11,178 nucleotides of DNA. It comes from CAKSQF01 sp051867915. Lineage in GTDB: Bacteria; Bacillota; Clostridia; Oscillospirales; CAG-272. This document shows positions 1-6,301 of this stretch, piece after piece. The position numbers and the translations under genes were made by a program. The notes beneath the pieces are model-generated. The model saw nothing but the letters and a program-made list of their open reading frames with translations. It was not told where the DNA came from and searched no databases. The stretch covers positions 1 to 11,178 of the forward strand of contig JBJDZJ010000118.1 of the NCBI GenBank assembly GCA_051867915.1, read 5' to 3'. Each line of letters begins with the position of its first letter. Within the stretch, counting starts at the first letter, position 1.

Positions 1-159
1 GGAAACTACGAATTCAAGGAAGCATCACTGCTTTTGATTGTCGCTTTTGCCATCCTGTACCTTGTCATCGTTCCTCCCTGCCTGCTGATCGGCAACGCCA
101 TTCACAAAAAGAATGCAGAAGAAGAGGACTACGACAGCATCTTCTCCGACAGAAAATAG
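1..159 (+). CDS. 3' end of a membrane protein gene (partial)
   Basis: The reading frame is open from base 1 to a TAG at 157-159, giving the last 52 residues of a protein whose start lies outside the window. About residues 8-31 of this fragment are strongly hydrophobic and contain two adjacent prolines (VIVPPCLL), so they form a transmembrane helix. It is followed by a short positively charged stretch (HKK) and an acidic tail (AEEEDYDS) ending in DRK. By the positive-inside rule the tail is probably cytoplasmic. The gene converges on trmB with only 3 bases between the two stop codons, and I see no terminator in that gap. The family cannot be recognised from the tail alone. That it is the end of a real gene is fairly sure, because an uninterrupted frame, a clear helix and a tidy convergent stop all agree. 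Confidence 0.7.
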   Translation, partial: GNYEFKEASLLLIVAFAILYLVIVPPCLLIGNAIHKKNAEEEDYDSIFSDRK

Positions 160-162
160 AGT

Positions 163-801
163 TTACTCCGTTGCCTTGGGCGGATAGGCCTCCAGTCGGT
201 TGATCGGAATTCCCTTTTCCGAGAAATTTTTCTCGTACTCCGTCATGATATTCCCTTCGTTATAGGCACTGTTGTGAAGATCGTTGGTAAGGTTTTCGAT
301 TCTCCAGCCTGTCTCGGTCAGTTCTTCCACGGAAAAATCAAAAAGCGGTCGGTTGTCGGTCTTGAAGCACAGTTTACCGTCATCGCACAGGATGGAACGG
401 TACAGTTCCAAAAAAGAGCGGTAGGTCAGCCGTCTTTTGGCATGACCCGATTTGGGCCAGGGATCGGAAAAATTCAGATACAGGATACTGACATCTCCCT
501 TGGTGAAGAATTCACCCAATTTGGCTGCATTGAGATTCAAAAATCGCAGATTGGGGATCTCTTCCCTTTTGGCTCTCTCGAGTGCCATAATCAGGGCGTC
601 GGTCGACAGTTCTACCGCTATGTAGAACCGATCCGGATGCTTCACGGCTGTCTCGCAGATAAAACTGCCCTTTCCGCATCCGATTTCCAGTTCTGCCGGG
701 AAATGTTCCCGATACGCCTCAAGTTCCGACCGATCGGTCAGCAAATATTCAGCGCAAGCGGCTAATCTCGCAGGACCGTTTTTCTTTTTTCTCATTCTCA
801 T
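163..801 (-). CDS. trmB: tRNA (guanine-N7-)-methyltransferase TrmB
   Basis: TrmB transfers a methyl group from S-adenosylmethionine to N7 of G46 in the variable loop of many tRNAs; it is cytoplasmic. The 212-residue product has the family marks in order: the SAM-binding loop ELEIGCGKGSF (37-47), the signature NFSDPWPKSGHAKRRLTY (110-127), FKTDN (146-150) and the C-terminal TEYEKNFSEKG (187-197). Length matches the usual 210-230. The frame is open further upstream to a TTG at 849, but the ATG at 801 is chosen because GGAGAG sits 6 bases before it and the protein then begins MRMRKKK, as TrmB proteins commonly do. It is transcribed alone from the promoter at 873-901, divergent from the next gene, and converges tail to tail on the partial membrane protein gene. 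Nothing is missing from the catalytic motifs. Confidence 0.95.
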   Translation of the reverse strand: MRMRKKKNGPARLAACAEYLLTDRSELEAYREHFPAELEIGCGKGSFICETAVKHPDRFYIAVELSTDALIMALERAKREEIPNLRFLNLNAAKLGEFFTKGDVSILYLNFSDPWPKSGHAKRRLTYRSFLELYRSILCDDGKLCFKTDNRPLFDFSVEELTETGWRIENLTNDLHNSAYNEGNIMTEYEKNFSEKGIPINRLEAYPPKATE

Positions 802-854
802 AGTCATCTCTCCGTTCATACACATCAGTTTTTTCGCTGAACACAACAATAAAA

Positions 855-870
855 ACCGTACATTTACGGT
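855..870. promoter_or_regulatory. Inverted repeat at the expected trmB transcription start
   Basis: ACCGTA, four bases, then TACGGT form a perfect 6-bp inverted repeat. It lies just downstream of the trmB -10 box and covers the expected start of transcription near 866, a place where a repressor operator would act. On the trmB strand it is followed by TTTTTA, so it also resembles a very small terminator, but no gene reads into it from upstream. Whether it binds a protein is unknown. Confidence 0.35.
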
Positions 871-872
871 GT

Positions 873-901
873 ATTATACCACACAAATAAAAAAATAACA
901 A
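873..901 (-). promoter_or_regulatory. Sigma-A promoter for trmB
   Basis: On the minus strand a TATAAT (878-873) is preceded by TGG, an extended -10 box, and by a TTGTTA -35 box (901-896, 4 of 6 consensus) with a 17-base spacer. Transcription would start near 866, giving a leader of about 65 bases before the chosen trmB ATG. Confidence 0.65.
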
Positions 902-945
902 TCCCTTTTGTGCAATTTATTTCACCCAGGAGGAAGAATAATTCT

Positions 946-1881
946 ATGACCAAACAGGAATTTATGGATCTGTTCAAGCAGCGGCTTCTGTCAAAAGGCG
1001 TTTCTGAAAAAATCTGTGCGGAAAAATGCCGGACTGTCAAAGCCGGATTTGACAAAATGTCCCCGGAAGATGCGCAAAAATGCTACAACACGGCAAATGT
1101 GGATATGCTCGTCGACCGAATTGTCGCTCAAATCGAAAAAGAGTCTTCCACAGTTGTGTCAACACCTTCGGCGGAACCCGAAAAATCCGAACCGACTGCT
1201 GATAAATCCAAAACAGAGCCGGAAAAATCCGCTTCTGCGGAGTCGGGAGATTCCTCTGAAATGCCCAAACCCACCATTGTCATCAACCGTCCCAAAGAAT
1301 CGGAAGCTTCTGATACAACCGCTCCTGTTAAGCAGGAAGAACGCCCTCAAAGAAATACCGGCTCCGGAGATGTAATCTTTGTTTCAAATACCATTTCGGA
1401 GAAAAACAGTTCCAAAAACAAACGGCACCGGGCAATTGACGATTCCCTTATGAGCGAAGGAAGCAAACATCCCAGACTGCTTCTTGCTTTGATGGCATTA
1501 CTGTGCGCACCGTCCATCCTGCTGATCGTTTTTGCAATACTGGGTATCAGTTTGGGTCTTGCCGTCTGCATGGCGGGCGTGATTCTTGTGGTGGTCTGCG
1601 CCATCGCCGCTATTGTGTGCGGCGGATCCGTCCTGTCCGTAGCCGGGCTGATTTACGGTATTTCACAGGTTATCTCTGAGCCCAGATATGTGGGATTTCA
1701 CGAGATCGGACTTGCCATGGTTTTTGCGGGCGGAACCATTCTCATAAGCGTTCTTCTTTACAATATCGCCGTCCGTCTGATTCCCTTTCTGTACAAACTG
1801 ATCGGAATCGGACTGCGCAAGGGCTTCAAAAAAGCAAAAGAGTGGGCGATTCTTGCCTGGAAAGGATGTGAAAACCTGTGA
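946..1881 (+). CDS. HAAS/DUF1700-like membrane protein
   Basis: The 311-residue product has three parts. Residues 1-63 form a small helical domain beginning MTKQEFMDLFKQRLL, which resembles the N-terminal HAAS domain of DUF1700 proteins. Residues 64-160 are a low-complexity linker rich in Ser, Pro, Glu and Lys. Residues 177-285 hold about four hydrophobic helices (roughly 177-200, 203-226, 228-242, 254-275) and end in a basic amphipathic tail (RKGFKKAKEW). ATG 946 is the start because AGGAGGAAG lies 9 bases before it. It overlaps the next gene by GTGA, so the two are translationally coupled. In Firmicutes, DUF1700 genes commonly sit beside DUF4097 genes, often with a PadR-type regulator, and are linked to envelope or sporulation functions; the next gene here is DUF4097-like and no PadR gene is in the window. 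The HAAS assignment is by pattern and is divergent; biochemical role unknown. Confidence 0.7.
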   Translation: MTKQEFMDLFKQRLLSKGVSEKICAEKCRTVKAGFDKMSPEDAQKCYNTANVDMLVDRIVAQIEKESSTVVSTPSAEPEKSEPTADKSKTEPEKSASAESGDSSEMPKPTIVINRPKESEASDTTAPVKQEERPQRNTGSGDVIFVSNTISEKNSSKNKRHRAIDDSLMSEGSKHPRLLLALMALLCAPSILLIVFAILGISLGLAVCMAGVILVVVCAIAAIVCGGSVLSVAGLIYGISQVISEPRYVGFHEIGLAMVFAGGTILISVLLYNIAVRLIPFLYKLIGIGLRKGFKKAKEWAILAWKGCENL

Positions 1882-2903
1882 AAGTTACCTCTGTTATTTT
1901 TCTTATCCTGTCCCTCGTTCTGATCGTAAGCGGACTCTTCCTCTGCAATTATGCCCGTAATCAGGCTCCAGACGATGCCGCTATTGACGGACCCAGCATA
2001 GAGGACGGTCAGATCCTGACTGAAATCGAGTATTCGGATCAGAATGTTTCCAGAATCTCGCTGGATCTGAAAGACTGCACCGTTACCGTTCACGGCGGTG
2101 CGAAATCCTCCTATGTCAAGCTGACCAATTTTGAGCCGAACAAATACATCGGCACGGTTTCCAACAAGACCCTGAAAATCTCCAACAACATCTCCATCAG
2201 CGACTATCTGAATCTGGACGGATCGGGCGTTTCCTTCGCAGGCGTATGGAGAACGCTTCGTTCCTTCTATCTTGCCGATAACGATACCGAAAAATCGGTC
2301 GATATTTACCTTTCCGACGATGAAGACATCAAGCAAATCGCCATCAATCTGACCAATTCCGATATTCAGATTATGGATGTGGGTCAGAAGTGCGACATCA
2401 CCCTGACAGGATCGGATTCCAATGTGGAATTGAACTCTCTGAACTTCTCTACCATGACCTTTGACTGTACCAACACCGATCTGTCCATGCTTTCGGTATC
2501 CGCCGAGTCCTTTAATCTTGAGATGACGGATGGAGATTTGACCATGCGTACGGTCTCCATGGATAAACTGGAGTTTGATATTTCAAAGTCGAACCTCAAT
2601 CTGATTGACGCTGCCTTTACCGACTGCACGATCGACCTGGATGAAAGTGAACTGCAATTGAAATCAGTCAATGCCAAATCCAATTACAATCGGGACATTC
2701 TTCTTGAAAACGGTGAACTTCTCATTGACGGCGAAAACCTCGGAATCTCCGATTCCTATGAAGATGAAAGCCTCTTTGCTTCGATCAGTATTACCGCAAA
2801 GGAAAGCGATGTGACACTGGAATTCGGAGAAATCATTCTGGATCCTCCCGTAACCTCCGAGCCGACCGCACCTGAATCTTCATCGGACGAAAGCAATTCA
2901 TAG
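1878..2903 (+). CDS. DUF4097-like membrane-anchored beta-solenoid protein
   Basis: A 341-residue protein with an N-terminal signal anchor (about residues 4-24) and the rest predicted outside the membrane. Residues 48-102 (for example SLDLKDCTVTVHGG) have the alternating hydrophobic pattern of DUF4097 'putative adhesin' proteins. From about 154 to 268 there are six consecutive turns with a near-perfect 19-residue period; the Asp, Asn or Glu that ends each turn's loop falls at 162, 182, 201, 220, 239 and 258. This is the pattern of a right-handed beta-solenoid. The last 18 residues are a Ser/Pro/Glu tail. The start is the GTG at 1878, overlapping the upstream stop: the next Met is residue 166, so a later start would lose the anchor. 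Probably works together with the coupled DUF1700-like protein; the actual function of this pair is not established, and 'adhesin' is only the family's working name. Confidence 0.75.
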   Translation: MKVTSVIFLILSLVLIVSGLFLCNYARNQAPDDAAIDGPSIEDGQILTEIEYSDQNVSRISLDLKDCTVTVHGGAKSSYVKLTNFEPNKYIGTVSNKTLKISNNISISDYLNLDGSGVSFAGVWRTLRSFYLADNDTEKSVDIYLSDDEDIKQIAINLTNSDIQIMDVGQKCDITLTGSDSNVELNSLNFSTMTFDCTNTDLSMLSVSAESFNLEMTDGDLTMRTVSMDKLEFDISKSNLNLIDAAFTDCTIDLDESELQLKSVNAKSNYNRDILLENGELLIDGENLGISDSYEDESLFASISITAKESDVTLEFGEIILDPPVTSEPTAPESSSDESNS

Positions 2904-2992
2904 GAAGAAGTTGGATATTCATGTCCGAGTATAAAGGATCCGATTTTGTACAGAATAGTCTTGTACTCTCAAAACAAAGGAGTTGTTACAGG

Positions 2993-3208
2993 ATGTTAGA
3001 CAGAATTTCGCTGATCCTTCTGATCATCGGCGGTATCAACTGGGGCAGTATTGGTCTGTTCCGATTTGATATTGTCTCGTGGATCTTCGGGGGTCAGACC
3101 GCACTGGTCAGCCGGATTATTTATGCGATTGTCGGACTCAGTGCCATTTGGTGCATTTCCCTGCTCTTCCGTGAACGAAACGAAATGCTTGATTCCCACA
3201 CAGCCTGA
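2993..3208 (+). CDS. DUF378 family small membrane protein
   Basis: A 71-residue protein with two transmembrane helices (about 5-22 and 38-58). The family signature is clear: IIGGINWGSIGLFRFD followed by WIFGG and then RIIYAIVGLSAIW, which is how DUF378 proteins are built. Their function is unknown. ATG 2993 is preferred because AAAGGAG lies 10 bases upstream and DUF378 proteins start just before the first helix. An in-frame ATG at 2921 would add 24 hydrophilic residues with a weaker GGAAG site and cannot be excluded. The gene follows the DUF4097-like gene by 89 bases and ends 11 bases before the terminator at 3220, so it is probably the last gene of the same transcript. Confidence 0.85.
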   Translation: MLDRISLILLIIGGINWGSIGLFRFDIVSWIFGGQTALVSRIIYAIVGLSAIWCISLLFRERNEMLDSHTA

Positions 3209-3219
3209 AAAATAAATGG

Positions 3220-3257
3220 ATCGTCTGCCGCATTACTCATGCGACAGACGATTTTTT
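3220..3257 (+). terminator. Intrinsic terminator, probably bidirectional
   Basis: A 14-bp stem with one C-A mismatch (arms 3220-3233 and 3239-3252, loop TACTC) is followed by TTTTTT on the plus strand, ending the envelope cluster. On the minus strand it begins 7 bases after the ygiQ stop and is followed by a T-rich but interrupted tract (ATTTATTTTT), so it may serve both converging genes. Its CGTCTGCCGCA arm recurs in the terminator at 5279-5309. Confidence 0.85.
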
Positions 3258-3259
3258 CA

Positions 3260-5191
3260 TTATTTTGTCGGTTTTCTTTTGCCCGGTGTATTGCCTTTTC
3301 CGACTGTTTTTCCCCTCTGTGATGCTTGATGATTGACCGAACCCTTTTTCCGATCCTGCACTTTTGTAAAACCACGGGAAGATCCCGGGCGATGATTGTC
3401 TGGGCGAACCAGACAGTCCTCACCATATCCGATCAGATCGGGGCGACCCGCCTTCATCAAGGCCTCCCGAACAAGGGCTGCATTCTCCGGCCGATGAAAT
3501 TGAAGCAAAGCCCTCTGCAATCGCTTTTCCTCATAGGAGGTGGCAACATAAACCTTTTTCATGGTAAAGGGATCCAGCCCGGTATAGAACATGACGGTAC
3601 TGGCAGTCCCGGGGGTAGGATAGAAATCCTGAACCTGCTCGGGGTTAAGATGCAGTTTTTTCAGATAGAGAGCCAGCTCCACGGCGTCCGCCAAGGTGCT
3701 TCCCGGATGACTGGACATCAGGTAGGGTACCAGATACTGCTCCTTATCCATGCTCTTTGTGAGCTCAAAGAATCGACTTCTGAAGCGGTTATACACCTCA
3801 ATGGACGGCTTCCCCATATGAGAAAGCACATTGTTGCTGCAATGTTCGGGAGCAACCTTTAACTGACCGCTAACATGATCCCGAACCAGCTTCTTGAAAA
3901 AGCTCTCGTCTTTGTCGTATACCACATAGTCAAATCGGATTCCCGATCGGATAAAGACTTTTTTCACCTTCGGTACCGATTCAATCGACTTCAGGAGCCT
4001 GATATATTCGGTATGATCGACCTTCAGATTGGGACAGGGCTTCGGAGCAAGGCATTTCCGATTGGCGCACACGCCCGCTTTCAGCTGCTTATCGCAGGCG
4101 GGGGAACGGAAATTGGCAGTGGGACCGCCAACATCGTGGATGTAACCCTTGAATCCCGGCAGTTCGGTCAGTTTCTTGGCCTCCTCAACACAGCTTTCAA
4201 TGCTTCTGGAGCGAACACTTCTGCCCTGATGGTAGGCAATTGCGCAAAAATTGCAGGAACCGAAGCATCCGCGATTATGGGTGATGGAAAACTGCACCTC
4301 GGATATTCCGGGAACACCGCCATCTTTGTCGTAAATCGGATGGGGACGGCGGGTATAAGGAAGTGAATAGACCCAATCCAGTTCTTCCCGCTCAAGCGGC
4401 GGCATGGGCGGATTCTGAACCAACATTTTCCGATCGTAATACTCGGTGATCGCCTTGCCGACGACGGCATCGTTGTTGGCATACTGCTCGGCAAAGGCCT
4501 TGGCGTACAGAGTCTTATCGGTTTTCAGATCGTCATAGGAATATCCTTTCAGGAAAGGATACTGTATTTTGTCCTCAGGATCGGTCAGATAGACCGTTCC
4601 TCTGACATCGTGAATTTTCCGGATGGGGATCCCCCTATCCAACAGTTCTGCAATACGAAGGATAATGTTCTCCCCCATGCCGTAGGTCAGCAGATCTGCC
4701 TTGGAATCCACCAGAATACTGCGCCTGACCCGATCCTCCCAATAATCGTAGTGCGCCATGCGGCGAAGAGAGGCCTCCAGTCCGCCGATGATGATGGGAA
4801 CATCGCCGTATGCCTCCCGAATCCGATTGCAATATACGATTACCGCACGGTCGGGACGCAGACCCATCTTTCCTCCGGGACTGTAATAGTCGTAATTCCG
4901 TCTTTTTTTAGAGACGGTATAATGGGCAACCATGGAATCGATATTTCCGGAGCTGACCAGAAATCCCAGTCTCGGCTTACCGAAACGCTTGAACGCCTCA
5001 CAGGATTTGAAATCGGGCTGTGCAAGCATGGCGACCCGAAATCCCCTGGCTTCCAGCACACGGGAAATAATGGCAGGTCCGAAGCTGGGGTGATCCACAT
5101 AGGCATCTCCGGACACATAGACAAAGTCCGGCGCATCCCATCCCCGCTCCCTGCATTCCTGCGCTGTTATCGGTAAAAATTCCTGATTCAT
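3260..5191 (-). CDS. ygiQ: YgiQ family (UPF0313) radical SAM protein
   Basis: A 643-residue protein with the radical SAM 4Fe-4S motif CFGSCNFC (Cys309, 313, 316), preceded by ITHNRG, and a flanking N-terminal domain (SGDAYVDHPSFG at 27-38, GGLEASLRR at 136-144) typical of UPF0313/YgiQ. A second cysteine group (366, 375, 380, 386) could hold another cluster or metal. The region from about 490 to 590 matches the C-terminal DUF3362 part, and the last 45 residues are basic and probably disordered. The substrate of YgiQ is not known. The start is ATG 5191: an in-frame ATG at 5218 lies only about 5 bases after the transcription start expected from the promoter at 5230-5258 and has no ribosome site, whereas 5191 has GAGAGG 12 bases upstream. 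It is a single-gene transcript, ending at the shared terminator near 3220. Confidence 0.93.
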   Translation of the reverse strand: MNQEFLPITAQECRERGWDAPDFVYVSGDAYVDHPSFGPAIISRVLEARGFRVAMLAQPDFKSCEAFKRFGKPRLGFLVSSGNIDSMVAHYTVSKKRRNYDYYSPGGKMGLRPDRAVIVYCNRIREAYGDVPIIIGGLEASLRRMAHYDYWEDRVRRSILVDSKADLLTYGMGENIILRIAELLDRGIPIRKIHDVRGTVYLTDPEDKIQYPFLKGYSYDDLKTDKTLYAKAFAEQYANNDAVVGKAITEYYDRKMLVQNPPMPPLEREELDWVYSLPYTRRPHPIYDKDGGVPGISEVQFSITHNRGCFGSCNFCAIAYHQGRSVRSRSIESCVEEAKKLTELPGFKGYIHDVGGPTANFRSPACDKQLKAGVCANRKCLAPKPCPNLKVDHTEYIRLLKSIESVPKVKKVFIRSGIRFDYVVYDKDESFFKKLVRDHVSGQLKVAPEHCSNNVLSHMGKPSIEVYNRFRSRFFELTKSMDKEQYLVPYLMSSHPGSTLADAVELALYLKKLHLNPEQVQDFYPTPGTASTVMFYTGLDPFTMKKVYVATSYEEKRLQRALLQFHRPENAALVREALMKAGRPDLIGYGEDCLVRPDNHRPGSSRGFTKVQDRKKGSVNHQASQRGKTVGKGNTPGKRKPTK

Positions 5192-5229
5192 CGGTCTGTT
5201 TTTCCTCTCATCCAACATTGATTCGATCC

Positions 5230-5258
5230 ATTATACCCTTTTTTTCACCTTTTGTCAA
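5230..5258 (-). promoter_or_regulatory. Consensus sigma-A promoter for ygiQ
   Basis: Minus-strand TTGACA (5258-5253), 17 bases, TATAAT (5235-5230): a full match to consensus in both boxes. Transcription would start near 5223, leaving a leader of about 32 bases to the chosen start, which settles the choice of ATG 5191 over ATG 5218. Confidence 0.9.
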
Positions 5259-5278
5259 GCGTCTTTCTGCAATCCGAC

Positions 5279-5309
5279 AAAATCGTCTGCCGCAGAAATG
5301 CGGCAGACG
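5279..5309 (-). terminator. Intrinsic terminator of the immunity-like gene group
   Basis: A perfect 11-bp stem (CGTCTGCCGCA at 5284-5294 and its complement at 5299-5309; loop TTTC on the minus strand) is followed by ATTTTG. It stands 39 bases after the stop of the gene at 5349. The U tract is short, so termination may be incomplete, but the stem is very GC-rich. The plus-strand reading has no T tract directly after the stem. Confidence 0.75.
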
Positions 5310-5348
5310 GAGAAGATTTTGTATCAGAGAAAGACAACAGTAATTCTT

Positions 5349-5798
5349 TTACGACTCGTCATCATCTTCATCACATACTACAAAGCCATAGGTCCAGTTC
5401 CCGAATGTCGTATCCATCAAACCGGAAGTTATATCAATCTCTTTGATCAGGTCACACTTACAGATGACATCTTCATTTAACATCAGAAACCTTTTCTTGG
5501 CGTCTATTGCCTCTTCAAGAGTTGCATGAATGCTCACGGTATCTCCATATTCATAATCATAATCCTCGTCATGCACGATCAGATACAATTCATAGACTCT
5601 TTCCGGCAATTGCTCACATTTCAGATCATGCTCTGTAACTATGAACCCATTGGGATAGTCTCTGAATCCGGGGAGATTTCTATAAAAAGCAATCGCATCT
5701 TTCACTTTTTCTGGGCTTGAATAGAGTCCAAGGTCCTTTTTATCTACATCGCAATAATCGTCCTTATCATGGATATGTTCCAGTCTGTAAACAATCAT
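5349..5798 (-). CDS. DUF7336-like protein with two similar halves, possible immunity protein
   Basis: A very acidic 149-residue cytoplasmic protein without signal or membrane helix. Residues 3-61 have the layout I associate with DUF7336 (an opening Y-x-L-x-x-x-HxxDD segment, then GLYSSPEKVKDAI and LPGFRDYPNGFIV). Residues 68-125 repeat the same layout: VYRLEHIHDKDDY in the first half lines up with VYELYLIVHDEDYDY in the second, and YSSPEKVKDAIAF with HATLEEAIDAKKRF, so it looks like an internal duplication. The tail is DEDDDES. GAGGTG lies 5 bases before ATG 5798, and the upstream gene stops 9 bases away, so translation is likely coupled. Small proteins of this kind are frequent among immunity genes of polymorphic toxin loci; that role is inferred from the neighbours and from the type of protein, and is not shown here. 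Confidence 0.75.
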   Translation of the reverse strand: MIVYRLEHIHDKDDYCDVDKKDLGLYSSPEKVKDAIAFYRNLPGFRDYPNGFIVTEHDLKCEQLPERVYELYLIVHDEDYDYEYGDTVSIHATLEEAIDAKKRFLMLNEDVICKCDLIKEIDITSGLMDTTFGNWTYGFVVCDEDDDES

Positions 5799-5807
5799 CT
5801 TAGCACC

Positions 5808-6140
5808 TCAATCCTTTTCAGTTTGCCGTACGGTATCTCCCAATAATACAGGATTAAATATATCAGTTATAGTTGCATACCCTACTATATGTTCACCCTC
5901 TTGAATATTGACTCGTTTTCCAACCCAAAGACAGTGCGGATAACATTCAGGGGTAAGGAAAGTAATTGTTCCTTTCGCCGTTCCATTCGGCGACACGCTG
6001 TTCACACCATAATAATGATGAACGCCTGTTGTTAAGTAGGTATCAGTCACCAAATGCGCCGCACGGTATCCATCCGCAACAGGATTCTTTCTTGTACCGT
6101 TAAATTCAAATATTACCTCAACATCCGGAGTATTATTCAT
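5808..6140 (-). CDS. Stand-alone EF-Tu domain III-like protein
   Basis: A 110-residue protein that resembles only the C-terminal beta-barrel (domain III) of elongation factor Tu. Points of likeness in order: an opening strand (DVEVIFEF, 6-13), RKNPVADGYR (17-26; EF-Tu has R-x-T-P-x-x-x-G-Y-R at this place), a central TTGVHHYY, a proline turn (VSPNG), TITFLTP, and the closing IQEGEHIVGYATITDI (79-94; EF-Tu has an I-R-E-G-x-x-T-V-G-x-G segment). There is no GTPase domain, P-loop or NKxD motif, so it cannot act as an elongation factor. ATG 6140 is the start because GAGG lies 8 bases upstream; the frame runs on to 6212 but that part overlaps the small ORF before it. It sits second to last in a cluster of small immunity-like genes. 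Its function is unknown; binding a partner of EF-Tu is one possibility. Confidence 0.7.
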   Translation of the reverse strand: MNNTPDVEVIFEFNGTRKNPVADGYRAAHLVTDTYLTTGVHHYYGVNSVSPNGTAKGTITFLTPECYPHCLWVGKRVNIQEGEHIVGYATITDIFNPVLLGDTVRQTEKD

Positions 6141-6156
6141 AGCATTTTCCTCACAA

Positions 6157-6267
6157 TCATATAAAATGGCAACCATCAACGCCAACAGGCCCGATATTTT
6201 GCGCCGAATCAAAATCGCTTTCTAACAGTGCTTTCATAGCGTATTCGTTTATGATTTTGCTATCCAT
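6157..6267 (-). CDS. Small ORF of 36 codons, function unknown
   Basis: An ATG at 6267 opens a 36-residue frame (beginning MDSKIINEYA, ending VDGCHFI) that stops with TGA 16 bases before the EF-Tu-like gene and begins 34 bases after the HEAT-like gene. A GAGG lies 12 bases before the ATG, rather far. The composition is ordinary for a soluble protein, with a helical first half. It could be a real small protein, a leader that couples translation of the next gene, or the surviving N-terminus of a decayed immunity gene. It fills a gap that would otherwise be an unusual break in a tightly packed operon. I do not recognise the family. Confidence 0.4.
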   Translation of the reverse strand: MDSKIINEYAMKALLESDFDSAQNIGPVGVDGCHFI

Positions 6268-6301
6268 AATTATGTATAACCTCAATCAATTTAAGGTAAT
6301 T

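Noticed and set aside
1758..2336. A 192-codon open frame on the minus strand across the DUF1700-like and DUF4097-like genes.
   Set aside because: It lies wholly antisense to two well-supported, coupled genes, has no ribosome site worth noting, and its protein resembles no family.
3326..4366. Two long plus-strand open frames (178 and 163 codons) inside ygiQ.
   Set aside because: They are antisense shadows of a clear radical SAM gene with intact motifs, and no promoter or ribosome site supports them.
6141..6212. A longer version of the EF-Tu-like protein starting at 6212 with a hydrophobic segment that might pass for a signal peptide.
   Set aside because: The ATG at 6140 has a good ribosome site, the domain begins there, and the added segment overlaps the 36-codon ORF.
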